9,342 nucleotides of DNA from a bacterium (GTDB lineage: Bacteria > Patescibacteriota > Minisyncoccia > Minisyncoccales > UBA10102): assembly GCA_030699255.1 (NCBI GenBank), contig JAUYJR010000048.1, positions 1 through 9,342 of the forward strand, in the 5' to 3' direction. The notes beneath the pieces are model-generated. The model was not told where the DNA came from. It was given only the letters and a program-made list of their open reading frames with translations, and did no database searches. Made by a program: the position numbers and the translations under genes. Below are positions 1-6,223 of the stretch, piece after piece. Numbering within the stretch: the first letter of the stretch is position 1; each line of letters starts with the position of its first letter.

Positions 1-1
1 G

Positions 2-898
2 ATCTCTCAAGAAGATGTGGATAGGGTTCTGCAGGCCGCTCAGGCATTCTCACTTCCTCCAAACAAAGAGGTGGTAGACGCAGTTCCCCAACAGTATATT
101 GTGGACGGCGAGAGTGGTATCAAAGATCCAATCGGCATGAAAGGAGTTCGCCTTGAAGTTGATGTTCTTGTGGTGTGCGCGTTCTCCCCACACCTTAAAA
201 ACGTTCATGAGGCAGTTATGGGAGGAGGGCTTGATGTTCTTGACACCATCCCTTCTTCCGCCATGGCTTCAGATGCCGTTTTAACCCCTCAGCAGAAAGA
301 GCTGGGGGTTGCCCTTATTGATCTGGGGGCCGGCACCACAACAATTTCCGTGTTTGAAGAAGGAACGGTAATCCATGCCGCTGTTCTTCCTATTGGTTCT
401 GAAAATATTACGCACGACATTGCCATTGGATTGCGTACGGAGCATGAAATTGCAGAACGCATCAAGAAAGAATTTGGCTCATGCGTTGCGGGAAAAAGCA
501 GAAAAATGGAAAAAGTTGAGGTACCAGGAGGAGATCCTCTTGCGTTTACCCAGAAGTTTCTGGTGCATATTATTGAGGCAAGAGTAAAAGAGATATTTCA
601 ACTCATTACAAAAGAGCTTAAGGGCATACAGCGGCACGGACAGCTTCCGGGAGGAGTAGTACTCATAGGTGGAGGAGCAAATTTGCCCCGCATAGTAGAT
701 ATAGCAAAAAAAGAGCTAAAGCTTTCTGTAAGGATTGGAACGCCTCAAAATATGGTGACATCGGAATCGGACCCGGTCTATATGGGAGCTCTTGGACTTG
801 CGTTACTGGGATCAATTACTCAGGAACCAAAAAAGAGAAGGCAGGGATCCGGTGTAGGAGAGAAAATAAAAAAGCTCTTACGCGTATTTATTCCATAA
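2..898 (+). CDS. ftsA: Cell division protein FtsA, 3' part (5' end outside window)
   Basis: FtsA is an actin-like ATPase that anchors the FtsZ ring to the inner face of the cell membrane. The reading frame is open to the left edge (residues ISQEDVDRVL before the first possible start), so about 105 N-terminal residues are missing by comparison with E. coli FtsA; 298 residues are visible. Recognisable parts are the segment with VPQQYIVDG and GIKDPIGMKGVRLEV (about nt 83-166), the second phosphate-binding motif DLGAGTTTI (nt 320-346) and the adenosine-binding motif GGVVLIGGGANLPRI (around nt 650-695). The C-terminus is a basic amphipathic stretch, KIKKLLRVFIP, as expected for the membrane-targeting helix. 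The stop lies 1 nt before the ftsZ start, so the two genes are co-transcribed and probably translationally coupled. Confidence 0.95.
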   Translation: MSQEDVDRVLQAAQAFSLPPNKEVVDAVPQQYIVDGESGIKDPIGMKGVRLEVDVLVVCAFSPHLKNVHEAVMGGGLDVLDTIPSSAMASDAVLTPQQKELGVALIDLGAGTTTISVFEEGTVIHAAVLPIGSENITHDIAIGLRTEHEIAERIKKEFGSCVAGKSRKMEKVEVPGGDPLAFTQKFLVHIIEARVKEIFQLITKELKGIQRHGQLPGGVVLIGGGANLPRIVDIAKKELKLSVRIGTPQNMVTSESDPVYMGALGLALLGSITQEPKKRRQGSGVGEKIKKLLRVFIP

Positions 899-899
899 T

Positions 900-1850
900 A
901 TGGCAGCAAAATCATACCCTGGAACAACCATAAAAGTTATTGGTATTGGGGGAGCCGGAGGAAATGCCGTGGACCGCATGTTTCAGTGCAAAATTAAGGG
1001 CATTGAACTGGTTGCGGTAAATACGGATGCGCAAGACTTAAAGAAGATTCGTGCGCACAGAAAAGTTCATATTGGAAAAGTGAGCGCGGGAGGATTGGGA
1101 GCCGGCATGAACCCCGATGTGGGAAAGAAAGCCGCGGAAGAGAGTTTGGGCGAGATCACGGAAGTTTTAAAGGATGCGGACATGGTATTTCTTGCCGCCG
1201 GCATGGGGGGAGGAACGGGAGGAGGAGCTGCTCCTGTTATTGCAAAGCTTGCCAAATCTCAGGATATTCTAACCATTGCGGTTGTTACAAAACCCTTTTC
1301 GTTTGAAGGGGGCTTTCGATCCCGCCTGGCTTCTCGGGCGCTCCAGGAGCTAGAAGAACATGTAGATACCCTCCTTATTATTCCCAATGATCAGGTGCTT
1401 AAACTCGTAAACGAAGAAACAACGGTTCTGGATGCTTTTTGGAAAGCTGACGAAGTACTCCGCCAGGCGGTGCAGGGAATCTCGGATCTCATTGTTGTGC
1501 CTGGCCTCATTAATGTGGACTTTGCGGATGTGCGGAGCATTATGAAAAACGCGGGACAGGCAATATTTGGCATGGGAGTGGCAAAGGGAGAAAAACGCGT
1601 GGAAACCGCTTTTGATACGGCGCTTCATTCTCCACTGCTTGATATGTCTGTGAAGGGAGCAAAAGGAATTCTATTTAATGTTGCGGGTCCCCAAGATCTT
1701 GGACTGGGGGAAATTATGGATGCCGCGCGCAAAGTGCAGGAGAGCGTTGCCCCGCAGGCAAAAATTATTTTTGGAGCGGTGTATGATCCTTCCCTTAAGT
1801 CGGGAGAAGTTAGAGTGACGGTTATTGCAACGGGATTCTCTTCATCATAA
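900..1850 (+). CDS. ftsZ: Cell division GTPase FtsZ, short form without C-terminal tail
   Basis: FtsZ is the tubulin-like GTPase that polymerises into the division ring. Residues 13-24 (VIGIGGAGGNAV) are the N-terminal nucleotide-binding strand and glycine loop, NTDAQDL is at 41-47, the G-box is at 103-109, PFSFEG at 132-137, and the T7 catalytic loop NVDFAD at 205-210. The C-terminal domain ends normally with EVRVTVIATGF at 303-313, and the protein stops three residues later at 316. Most FtsZ proteins run to roughly 350-400 residues, with a flexible linker and a conserved peptide that binds FtsA; both are absent, and comEC starts too soon for a frameshift to have hidden them. The G-box reads GGGTGGG where GGGTGTG or GGGTGSG is usual. 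There is no Shine-Dalgarno, and the start is 1 nt after the ftsA stop, so coupling is likely. Confidence 0.97.
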   Translation: MAAKSYPGTTIKVIGIGGAGGNAVDRMFQCKIKGIELVAVNTDAQDLKKIRAHRKVHIGKVSAGGLGAGMNPDVGKKAAEESLGEITEVLKDADMVFLAAGMGGGTGGGAAPVIAKLAKSQDILTIAVVTKPFSFEGGFRSRLASRALQELEEHVDTLLIIPNDQVLKLVNEETTVLDAFWKADEVLRQAVQGISDLIVVPGLINVDFADVRSIMKNAGQAIFGMGVAKGEKRVETAFDTALHSPLLDMSVKGAKGILFNVAGPQDLGLGEIMDAARKVQESVAPQAKIIFGAVYDPSLKSGEVRVTVIATGFSSS

Positions 1851-1856
1851 CATTGT

Positions 1857-3332
1857 ATGAAAAATGTTTCACTTTCTCGAGGGTGCATGGGATGCGCCCT
1901 CGCTTTTATTGTGGGCACTGGCTTGTATGCTGTATTTTCCGCGGTATGGGTTTTGGCGCTTGGAGCAGCCTTTCTCTTTTTTATTGGAGGATACTTCCGG
2001 CAACGGTTTATGTGGGCGGGTATTTGGTGCGTGTTTCTCTTTTTTGGTGGAGCTCTTTACGCCAAAGCTCTTTCTTATGAAACAAATCATGGACTGCACG
2101 TTCTGTTTGAAACAGAAGTTTCCTTTACCGGCAGAGTGGTAAGGGAGCCCGAGGTTCGGAACGGTTCCCTTGTTCTTATTGTGCTTCCGGACGGTGATAC
2201 CTCTTCTCAAATTCTCACGCATACTTCTTTGTTTGAAAATATCTCATACGGTGAGCGCGTTCTTGTTTCAGGCGTTCTCCAAGAACCTCCGGTATTTGAA
2301 GACTTTAACTACAAAGCTTTTTTGGCAAAAGACGGTATTCATGGAATTGTGCGGGGTGCCGAAATTTCTTCTGTATGGAACGGCGCGTATGAACATGGGG
2401 GACAGACTTTTATGGCGCGCCTGTTCCAGTGGAAAAACAAAATGAGAGAAACACTCTCTCGTATTCCTCCCCCTTCTTCCGAACTTTTGGGGGCTATGCT
2501 CCTTGGGGATTCTCAAAACATGTCGGATGAACTGCAAGATATTCTGGGTAAATCTGGTTTGCGACATATAACGGCAATATCAGGCATGCATGTAGCCATG
2601 CTCTCGGGGGGAGCGCTTGTGTTCTTTCTTATGCTGGGCATGTGGAGGAGGCATGCAATACTTCTCTCCCTGCTCTTTCTTATACTCTTTGTTCTAATAG
2701 CTGGCGCTCCTGCTTCTGCCGTGAGAGCCGGTATTATGGGGGGAGCCATGCTGGTGGGGCAGGCGGTTGGAAGACCCTCCGCTTCGTGGAGATTCTTGGT
2801 ATATGCCGCGGCACTTATGCTTGCGTTTAATCCTCTCTTGTTGTTACGGGATATTGGATTTCAGCTTTCATTTATTGCGGTGGCAGGCATTCTCTCTTTT
2901 GCTCCAACCCTTCTCCGTTTCTCTGAGAAGATTCCCGTTCCCAAGTTTATACGGGAGGTTATGGCTGTGTCTCTGGCCGCGTATGGTTCCACGGCTCCTC
3001 TTCTATTCTTTCATTTCTCATTTCTTTCTTTGAGTTCGCTTTTGGCAAATATTATTGCTGTGCCTCTTCTACCGTTTATCTTGGGAATTGGTGTGGTGTT
3101 CTTGCTTTTAGGATCTCTATGGGGAGTACTGGGAACTATCCTTTTGGTTCCGCTTCTCTTTTTGCTTTCTCTCTTGCATACAATAGCAAACCTTGCTTCT
3201 CTTGTTCCCGGACTTGTATTGGAGGGAGCCATATCTGTTACGGTTTCCATTCTGCTTGCACTGATTGTTGTTTTTCTTGCGGTGTTTTTGAAACAAAACA
3301 CTGCCGGAACATACTCAAAACTATTTTGGTAA
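1857..3332 (+). CDS. comEC: ComEC/Rec2-family competence membrane protein, without metallo-beta-lactamase domain
   Basis: ComEC forms the inner-membrane channel that takes up single-stranded DNA during natural transformation. The protein has 491 residues. An N-terminal hydrophobic segment (about 12-72) is followed by a soluble beta-rich region (about 80-175) like the ComEC OB-fold (DUF4131). The Competence domain (about 207-475) is polytopic and carries family motifs: LLGAMLLGDSQNMSDEL (210-226), LRHITAISGMHVAM (235-248), PASAVRAGIMGG (285-296) and LRDIGFQLSFIAVAGI (330-345). Full-length ComEC proteins (about 750 residues) end in a metallo-beta-lactamase-like domain; here the protein stops after the last hydrophobic helix. 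The start is 6 nt after the ftsZ stop and has no Shine-Dalgarno, so it probably belongs to the ftsAZ transcript. The exact start is less certain than the identity. Confidence 0.9.
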   Translation: MKNVSLSRGCMGCALAFIVGTGLYAVFSAVWVLALGAAFLFFIGGYFRQRFMWAGIWCVFLFFGGALYAKALSYETNHGLHVLFETEVSFTGRVVREPEVRNGSLVLIVLPDGDTSSQILTHTSLFENISYGERVLVSGVLQEPPVFEDFNYKAFLAKDGIHGIVRGAEISSVWNGAYEHGGQTFMARLFQWKNKMRETLSRIPPPSSELLGAMLLGDSQNMSDELQDILGKSGLRHITAISGMHVAMLSGGALVFFLMLGMWRRHAILLSLLFLILFVLIAGAPASAVRAGIMGGAMLVGQAVGRPSASWRFLVYAAALMLAFNPLLLLRDIGFQLSFIAVAGILSFAPTLLRFSEKIPVPKFIREVMAVSLAAYGSTAPLLFFHFSFLSLSSLLANIIAVPLLPFILGIGVVFLLLGSLWGVLGTILLVPLLFLLSLLHTIANLASLVPGLVLEGAISVTVSILLALIVVFLAVFLKQNTAGTYSKLFW

Positions 3333-3343
3333 AAAATAATCTA

Positions 3344-3371
3344 TTGACAAAATCGAGAAATTGTGTTTAAT
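3344..3371 (+). promoter_or_regulatory. Promoter for the 83-residue protein gene
   Basis: A perfect -35 box TTGACA (3344-3349) and a -10 box TTTAAT (3366-3371) are separated by 16 bp. The expected transcription start is near 3378, giving a leader of about 28 nt that contains the ribosome binding site. It starts 12 bp after comEC ends. The same TTGACA-16-TTTAAT layout recurs at 9313-9340. Confidence 0.7.
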
Positions 3372-3390
3372 GCACCTAGAAGGAGAAAGA

Positions 3391-3400
3391 AAGGAGGTGA
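3391..3400 (+). promoter_or_regulatory. Strong Shine-Dalgarno sequence
   Basis: AAGGAGGTGA is a near-complete complement of the 16S rRNA 3' end. GGAGG ends 8 nt before the ATG at 3406, which fixes the start of the 83-residue protein against the upstream TTG at 3361. It is the only good Shine-Dalgarno in front of a plus-strand gene in this window. Confidence 0.85.
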
Positions 3401-3405
3401 GAAGA

Positions 3406-3657
3406 ATGAATGAAGATAGAAAAGGGCAGATTGCGTTCCTTCTCGTCAAGCATCAGCTTCGCAAAAAGGGAGTCCGGCTCACGCGGAGTTTCCGGCGAGA
3501 GGTTGGAAACGAGGCCAAGGCCATCGGAATCCCCATAGAAGAGGCTATGGAGTTTGTCGAGCTGATCGTTCGCGAGTTGGTTGAAGAAACATTCTCAGAT
3601 TACAACGTTCGCGAAGGATTTGAGGAAGCAGTCCTCAAGCCCACCACACATGGTTAG
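3406..3657 (+). CDS. Hypothetical protein, 83 residues, helical
   Basis: I do not recognise this protein. It has 83 residues, no signal peptide and no membrane segment. The N-terminal half is strongly basic (KHQLRKKGVRLTRSFRRE, residues 15-32); the second half is acidic and hydrophobic (IEEAMEFVELIVRELVEETF, 44-63), with the spacing of an amphipathic helix. A small helical nucleic-acid- or protein-binding role is possible but unproven. The gene has its own promoter, an excellent ribosome binding site and a terminator at 3781-3812, so it looks like a well-expressed single-gene unit. Its codon use differs visibly from its neighbours, with more C-ending codons (GTC, CTC, ATC, GCC, TCC). That could reflect high expression or transfer. 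The stop codon overlaps the ATG of a possible 21-codon ORF at 3650. Confidence 0.8.
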   Translation: MNEDRKGQIAFLLVKHQLRKKGVRLTRSFRREVGNEAKAIGIPIEEAMEFVELIVRELVEETFSDYNVREGFEEAVLKPTTHG

Positions 3658-3715
3658 TCCCCAAGTTTTGAAAGGACGACAGGGTGAGTTCTCAAAAGAA
3701 CTCCTAAAAGGGTAA
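3650..3715 (+). CDS. Possible 21-residue ORF overlapping the end of the 83-residue gene
   Basis: The ATG overlaps the preceding gene's stop region (ATGGTTAG), an arrangement that allows re-initiation. The product would be MVSPQVLKGRQGEFSKELLKG. No separate ribosome binding site is visible, and a 7-bp hairpin (3686-3703) lies inside it. It may equally be untranslated 3' RNA. Confidence 0.2.
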   Translation: MVSPQVLKGRQGEFSKELLKG

Positions 3716-3812
3716 TTGTACCTCCCTCGCAAGAGGCAAGGGCAGAACAAGAACCTCTCCCCGTTGTTCGACTACACTATCCCATTACTCTTCGGAGCAG
3801 TGGGATTTTTTT
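3681..3812 (+). ncRNA. Hairpin-rich RNA segment: 3' UTR or small RNA
   Basis: Four successive hairpins precede the terminator. H1: GAGTTCT (3686-3692) with AGAACTC (3697-3703), loop CAAA. H2: GGTA (3711-3714) with TACC (3719-3722), plus a possible G-U pair. H3: CCTC (3725-3728) with GAGG (3733-3736), closed by a GCAA (GNRA-type) tetraloop. H4: GAACAA (3745-3750) with TTGTTC (3764-3769) and a 13-nt loop that is pyrimidine-rich in its centre. The density of short stems and the GNRA loop suggest a folded RNA, but I cannot match it to a known family. The promoter at 3344 would produce it as the tail of the 83-residue gene's mRNA. Confidence 0.35.
3781..3812 (+). terminator. Intrinsic terminator
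   Basis: CCCATTACTC (3781-3790), loop TTCG and GAGCAGTGGG (3795-3804) form a 10-position stem with one A-C mismatch and one T-G pair. A run of seven T (3806-3812) follows. It ends the unit that begins at the 3344 promoter and insulates the desulfurase promoter. Confidence 0.85.
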
Positions 3813-3841
3813 GATGAGTCCGATTGGGTGTTTGAGCAATA

Positions 3842-3870
3842 TTGCAAAAATGAGCTTTTTTTGGTAGAAT
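3842..3870 (+). promoter_or_regulatory. Extended -10 promoter for the cysteine desulfurase gene
   Basis: TTGCAA (3842-3847), a 17-bp spacer and TAGAAT (3865-3870), with an upstream TGG giving an extended -10. A run of seven T comes directly before the TGG. The expected start of transcription is near 3877, only about 2 nt before the ATG at 3879, so the mRNA would be leaderless or nearly so for that ATG. The segment shares TTTTTTGGTA with the clpB promoter. Confidence 0.7.
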
Positions 3871-3878
3871 GGGGAACC

Positions 3879-4001
3879 ATGAATCCCGTTAGAAACCGCG
3901 ATCGCTTTGATAAAAATAGTATGACAAGAGAATATTACGCAATAAGTCGTTTGTATAAAAAAGTAACTGACAGGTTCGCGTTGATCGCGATCTGTTTCTA
4001 A
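3879..4001 (+). CDS. 40-residue ORF created across the inserted element
   Basis: The ORF starts at the ATG just downstream of the 3842-3870 promoter and reads MNPVRNRDRFDKNSMTREYY, then 20 further residues ending LIAICF. Its TAA stop (3999-4001) lies in the right inverted repeat, 4 nt before the desulfurase ATG. It contains nearly the whole inserted element. If leaderless, it would be the first ORF translated, and ribosomes finishing it would open the hairpin that covers the desulfurase start. The NPVRN peptide is what the repeat sequence CCCGTTAGAAAC encodes in this frame, so this is probably a by-product of the insertion rather than a selected protein. It could still work as a coupling leader peptide. 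Confidence 0.35.
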   Translation: MNPVRNRDRFDKNSMTREYYAISRLYKKVTDRFALIAICF

Positions 4002-4005
4002 CGGG
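3884..4005 (+). mobile_element. Small inverted-repeat (MITE-like) element inserted at the desulfurase start codon
   Basis: CCCGTTAGAAAC (3885-3896) and GTTTCTAACGGG (3994-4005) are perfect 12-bp inverted repeats, extended to 14 by flanking AT. A further 7 bp (CGCGATC 3897-3903 with GATCGCG 3983-3989) can pair after a 4-nt bulge. ATGAA flanks both ends (3879-3883 and 4006-4010), as expected of a target-site duplication. The element carries no transposase, so it would have to be non-autonomous. The boundaries are uncertain by 1-2 bases because AT is shared by repeat and flank. From memory, and unchecked, repeats with this GTTAGAAA core and NPVRN-type peptides occur widely in CPR genomes. Confidence 0.55.
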
Positions 4006-5178
4006 ATGAAGAAGCGGATTTTTCTTGATTATGCCTCATCCACTCCCGTAGACACCGCGGTGTTTAGGGAAATGGTGCCATACCTAAAAACGGTATATGG
4101 AAATCCTTCTTCCATACATTCGTTTGGGCAAAAGACAAGAGCGGTTATTGAAGAATCAAGAAGCAGGGTAGCTTCTTTTCTCCATACCTCTCCTCAAGAG
4201 ATTATCTTTACCGGGGGAGCAACCGAATCAAATACACTTGCCGTGCAGGGAGTAGCGCACAAGAAGAGAAAGGGGGGAAAGCCGCATATCATTATCTCAT
4301 CCATTGAACACGAGTCGGTTCGCGGGGCGTGCGAAACACTTAGAGAGCGAGGAGAAGTTACCATTACGGAGCTTCCTGTGTCTCCTGAAGGACTAGTTGA
4401 TCTTAAAGAAGTGGCAAGGGCTCTAAGAGAAGAAACGGTACTTGTTTCCGTGTGCTACGTAAACAGTGTTATTGGTACTGTTCAGTCCATTGCTGAAATT
4501 GGAGGCATACTTGCAAAGAAAAAGAACAGGTGGGGAGAGAAAGTGTTATTTCATACAGATGCCGTACAGGCGGCCCATTATCAAGATTGTAATACGCAGG
4601 AGCTCAAAGTAGATCTCTTAACCTTGAGCGCGCACAAAATCTACGGTCCCAAGGGAGTTGGCGTTCTGTTTGTTCGGAACGGTGTTGGTATTTCTCCGCT
4701 TCAACGGGGAGGAGGCCAGGAACAAGGCATGAGATCCGGCACAGAGAATGTTCCTGGTATTGTTGGAATGGGAAAAGCCTTGCAGAAGATAGGGTCTCCG
4801 GAGCGCCGGGTAATGAATATACGAATCAGACAGGCGCGGGATCGTTTGGTACGGGGGGTGTTACGCGGAATAAAAGGGAGCGTGCTTGTGGGGTCCGCCG
4901 AGAAGAGGGCAGAAAACAACGCGTACATTCGCTTTCCTGGAGTTGCGGGAGCAGACCTGGTACTTGCCTTAGACAGAAAGGGAATTGCGGTTTCCACGGG
5001 ATCCGCCTGCTCTGAACAAACACAAGGATCTCCGCATGTTCTCAATGCTCTTGGAATAGGGGAAAAGGAGTCTCGAGAAGGAGTTCGTATAACTCTTGGA
5101 AAATACACCACTGTATCTGAAGCAGAAACCGCGGTAAAGGAAATTATCAGAGCGGTATCTCTGCTCTCCCGTTTGTAA
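4006..5178 (+). CDS. iscS: Cysteine desulfurase (IscS/NifS family)
   Basis: This is a pyridoxal-phosphate (PLP) enzyme that takes sulfur from L-cysteine as an enzyme-bound persulfide, releasing alanine. The sulfur is passed to Fe-S cluster assembly or tRNA thiolation. Its 390 residues match the family length. Visible landmarks are LDYASSTPVD (7-16), GNPSSIHSFG (32-41), FTGGATESN (68-76), His102 in IEHES, Asn153, Asp185 and Gln188 in HTDAVQAA, the PLP lysine K211 in SAHKIYGPKG, RSGTENVPGIVG (243-254), and the catalytic cysteine C335 in STGSACS. No scaffold gene (iscU/nifU) is next to it, so the symbol is by family; NifS or a tRNA-thiolation role cannot be excluded. The ATG has no Shine-Dalgarno, and its first two bases lie in the right arm of an inverted repeat. 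Translation may therefore depend on the upstream 40-codon ORF. Confidence 0.93.
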   Translation: MKKRIFLDYASSTPVDTAVFREMVPYLKTVYGNPSSIHSFGQKTRAVIEESRSRVASFLHTSPQEIIFTGGATESNTLAVQGVAHKKRKGGKPHIIISSIEHESVRGACETLRERGEVTITELPVSPEGLVDLKEVARALREETVLVSVCYVNSVIGTVQSIAEIGGILAKKKNRWGEKVLFHTDAVQAAHYQDCNTQELKVDLLTLSAHKIYGPKGVGVLFVRNGVGISPLQRGGGQEQGMRSGTENVPGIVGMGKALQKIGSPERRVMNIRIRQARDRLVRGVLRGIKGSVLVGSAEKRAENNAYIRFPGVAGADLVLALDRKGIAVSTGSACSEQTQGSPHVLNALGIGEKESREGVRITLGKYTTVSEAETAVKEIIRAVSLLSRL

Positions 5179-5210
5179 AGTTTGGGTTGCGCTATGCGCG
5201 CATCATACGA

Positions 5211-5216
5211 TATAGT
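5211..5216 (+). promoter_or_regulatory. Probable -10 box for the serine protease gene
   Basis: TATAGT ends 10 nt before the ATG at 5227. A weak -35 (TTGCGC, 5187-5192) sits 18 bp upstream. A perfect 10-bp palindrome, ATGCGCGCAT (5194-5203), fills the spacer and could be an operator or chance. Transcription starting near 5223 would give a nearly leaderless mRNA. Confidence 0.45.
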
Positions 5217-5226
5217 AAATGTATCT

Positions 5227-6186
5227 ATGTCTTTTCCTTTTAATTCAACCAATCAGCAAGGTACACAACAGACTTCTTCCGAAAGTCCAAAGCAGGGAAT
5301 TGCCATTTCTCTGTTGTTTGGTTTTTTGGGAGGGATTCTTGCCATGGGCGTTGCGCAAGGAGGGCCATTTCTGTTGGCAAGCGTATTTCCCGCCACAAAT
5401 GAGGAAGTTGCCGTTAACGAAAAATCAGAAGGCTATGTTCCTCAGACCACGCAGGAGCAGAAAGTTATTGAGGCTGTTCAAGAAGCTTCTCCCGCAGTTG
5501 TTAATATTGTGGCAACCAAAGATGTTCCTACCATGGGGGCATATCGGCCGGATGCATTTTCGGATCCTTTCTTTGATTTTTTCTTTCCTCAGCAACGCAG
5601 TATAGAAAGGAGAGAGATTGGATGGGGAACCGGCTTCTTTGTTTCAGCAGACGGCATGGTTGTTACCAACAAGCACGTGGTGCAAGACGAACAGGCGGAT
5701 TACACCATAATTACCACCAATGGGAGTACCTACCCCGTACGTGTTATTGCTCGGGATCCTGATCAAGATCTTGCCCTGCTCAAAGTTGAGCAAGATCAGG
5801 CTATTGGAGAAGAAGGCGAGGTGCGCCAAATCTCTTTTCCTTACCTTAACCTTGGAGATTCGGATAATCTCCATATTGGGCAGAGCGTTATTGCTATTGG
5901 AAATGCCCTGGGAGAGTTTAGAAACACCGTTTCAGTTGGCGTTATTTCAGGATTAGGGCGCACCATTTTAGCTTCCGGAGGGAGTATGGTGCAGGTTATG
6001 GAAGACGTTATTCAAACAGATACTGCCATAAACAGGGGAAATTCCGGCGGTCCTCTCCTGAACCTTGTGGGAGAAGTAATTGGCATAAACTCCGCCATGG
6101 TTGTTGGAGCTCAAAATATTGGGTTTGCCGTTCCTATTAATAATGTGAAACAAAATATTGAGCAGGTGGGAGAGTTTGAAGAGTAG
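5227..6186 (+). CDS. Membrane-anchored trypsin-like serine protease (HtrA/Deg type) without PDZ domain
   Basis: Proteases of this type cut misfolded proteins outside the cytoplasm. From the ATG at 5227 the product has 319 residues: a short polar N-terminus, one membrane segment (about 24-55) and then an external S1C protease domain from about 76. The catalytic triad is visible as His150 (VVTNKHVV), Asp181 (DQDLALLKV) and Ser273 (INRGNSGGPLLN). GWGTGFFVS (132-140) and IGFAVPINNVK (298-308) are family motifs. HtrA, DegP and DegS carry one or two PDZ domains after this point; here the protein stops 11 residues later, and the clpB promoter follows at once, leaving no room for a frameshifted PDZ. 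I chose 5227 over TTG 5182 and ATG 5194 because the -10 box lies just upstream and the upstream codons add nothing family-like. The -10 position implies a leaderless mRNA. Confidence 0.9.
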   Translation: MSFPFNSTNQQGTQQTSSESPKQGIAISLLFGFLGGILAMGVAQGGPFLLASVFPATNEEVAVNEKSEGYVPQTTQEQKVIEAVQEASPAVVNIVATKDVPTMGAYRPDAFSDPFFDFFFPQQRSIERREIGWGTGFFVSADGMVVTNKHVVQDEQADYTIITTNGSTYPVRVIARDPDQDLALLKVEQDQAIGEEGEVRQISFPYLNLGDSDNLHIGQSVIAIGNALGEFRNTVSVGVISGLGRTILASGGSMVQVMEDVIQTDTAINRGNSGGPLLNLVGEVIGINSAMVVGAQNIGFAVPINNVKQNIEQVGEFEE

Positions 6187-6194
6187 GAGGTTCT

Positions 6195-6223
6195 TTGACT
6201 TTTACCTAATTTTTTGGTATAAC
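6195..6223 (+). promoter_or_regulatory. Strong extended -10 promoter for clpB, probably leaderless
   Basis: TTGACT (6195-6200), a 17-bp spacer and TATAAC (6218-6223), with TGG before the -10. Transcription expected 7 nt after the -10 would begin at or next to the A of ATG 6230. No heat-shock operator (CIRCE) or sigma-32-like site is seen. The T-tract plus TGG (6210-6217) repeats the layout of the desulfurase promoter. Confidence 0.75.

Noticed and set aside
3755..3780. T-loop-like TTCGACT suggesting a tRNA
   Set aside because: The flanking bases do not form a 5-bp T stem, and no acceptor, D or anticodon arms can be placed upstream.
4701..5252. 183-codon minus-strand frame opposite the desulfurase gene
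   Set aside because: The plus-strand desulfurase is unmistakable here; the reverse frame has no recognisable motif and is a shadow, as are the long minus frames under clpB, ftsZ and comEC.
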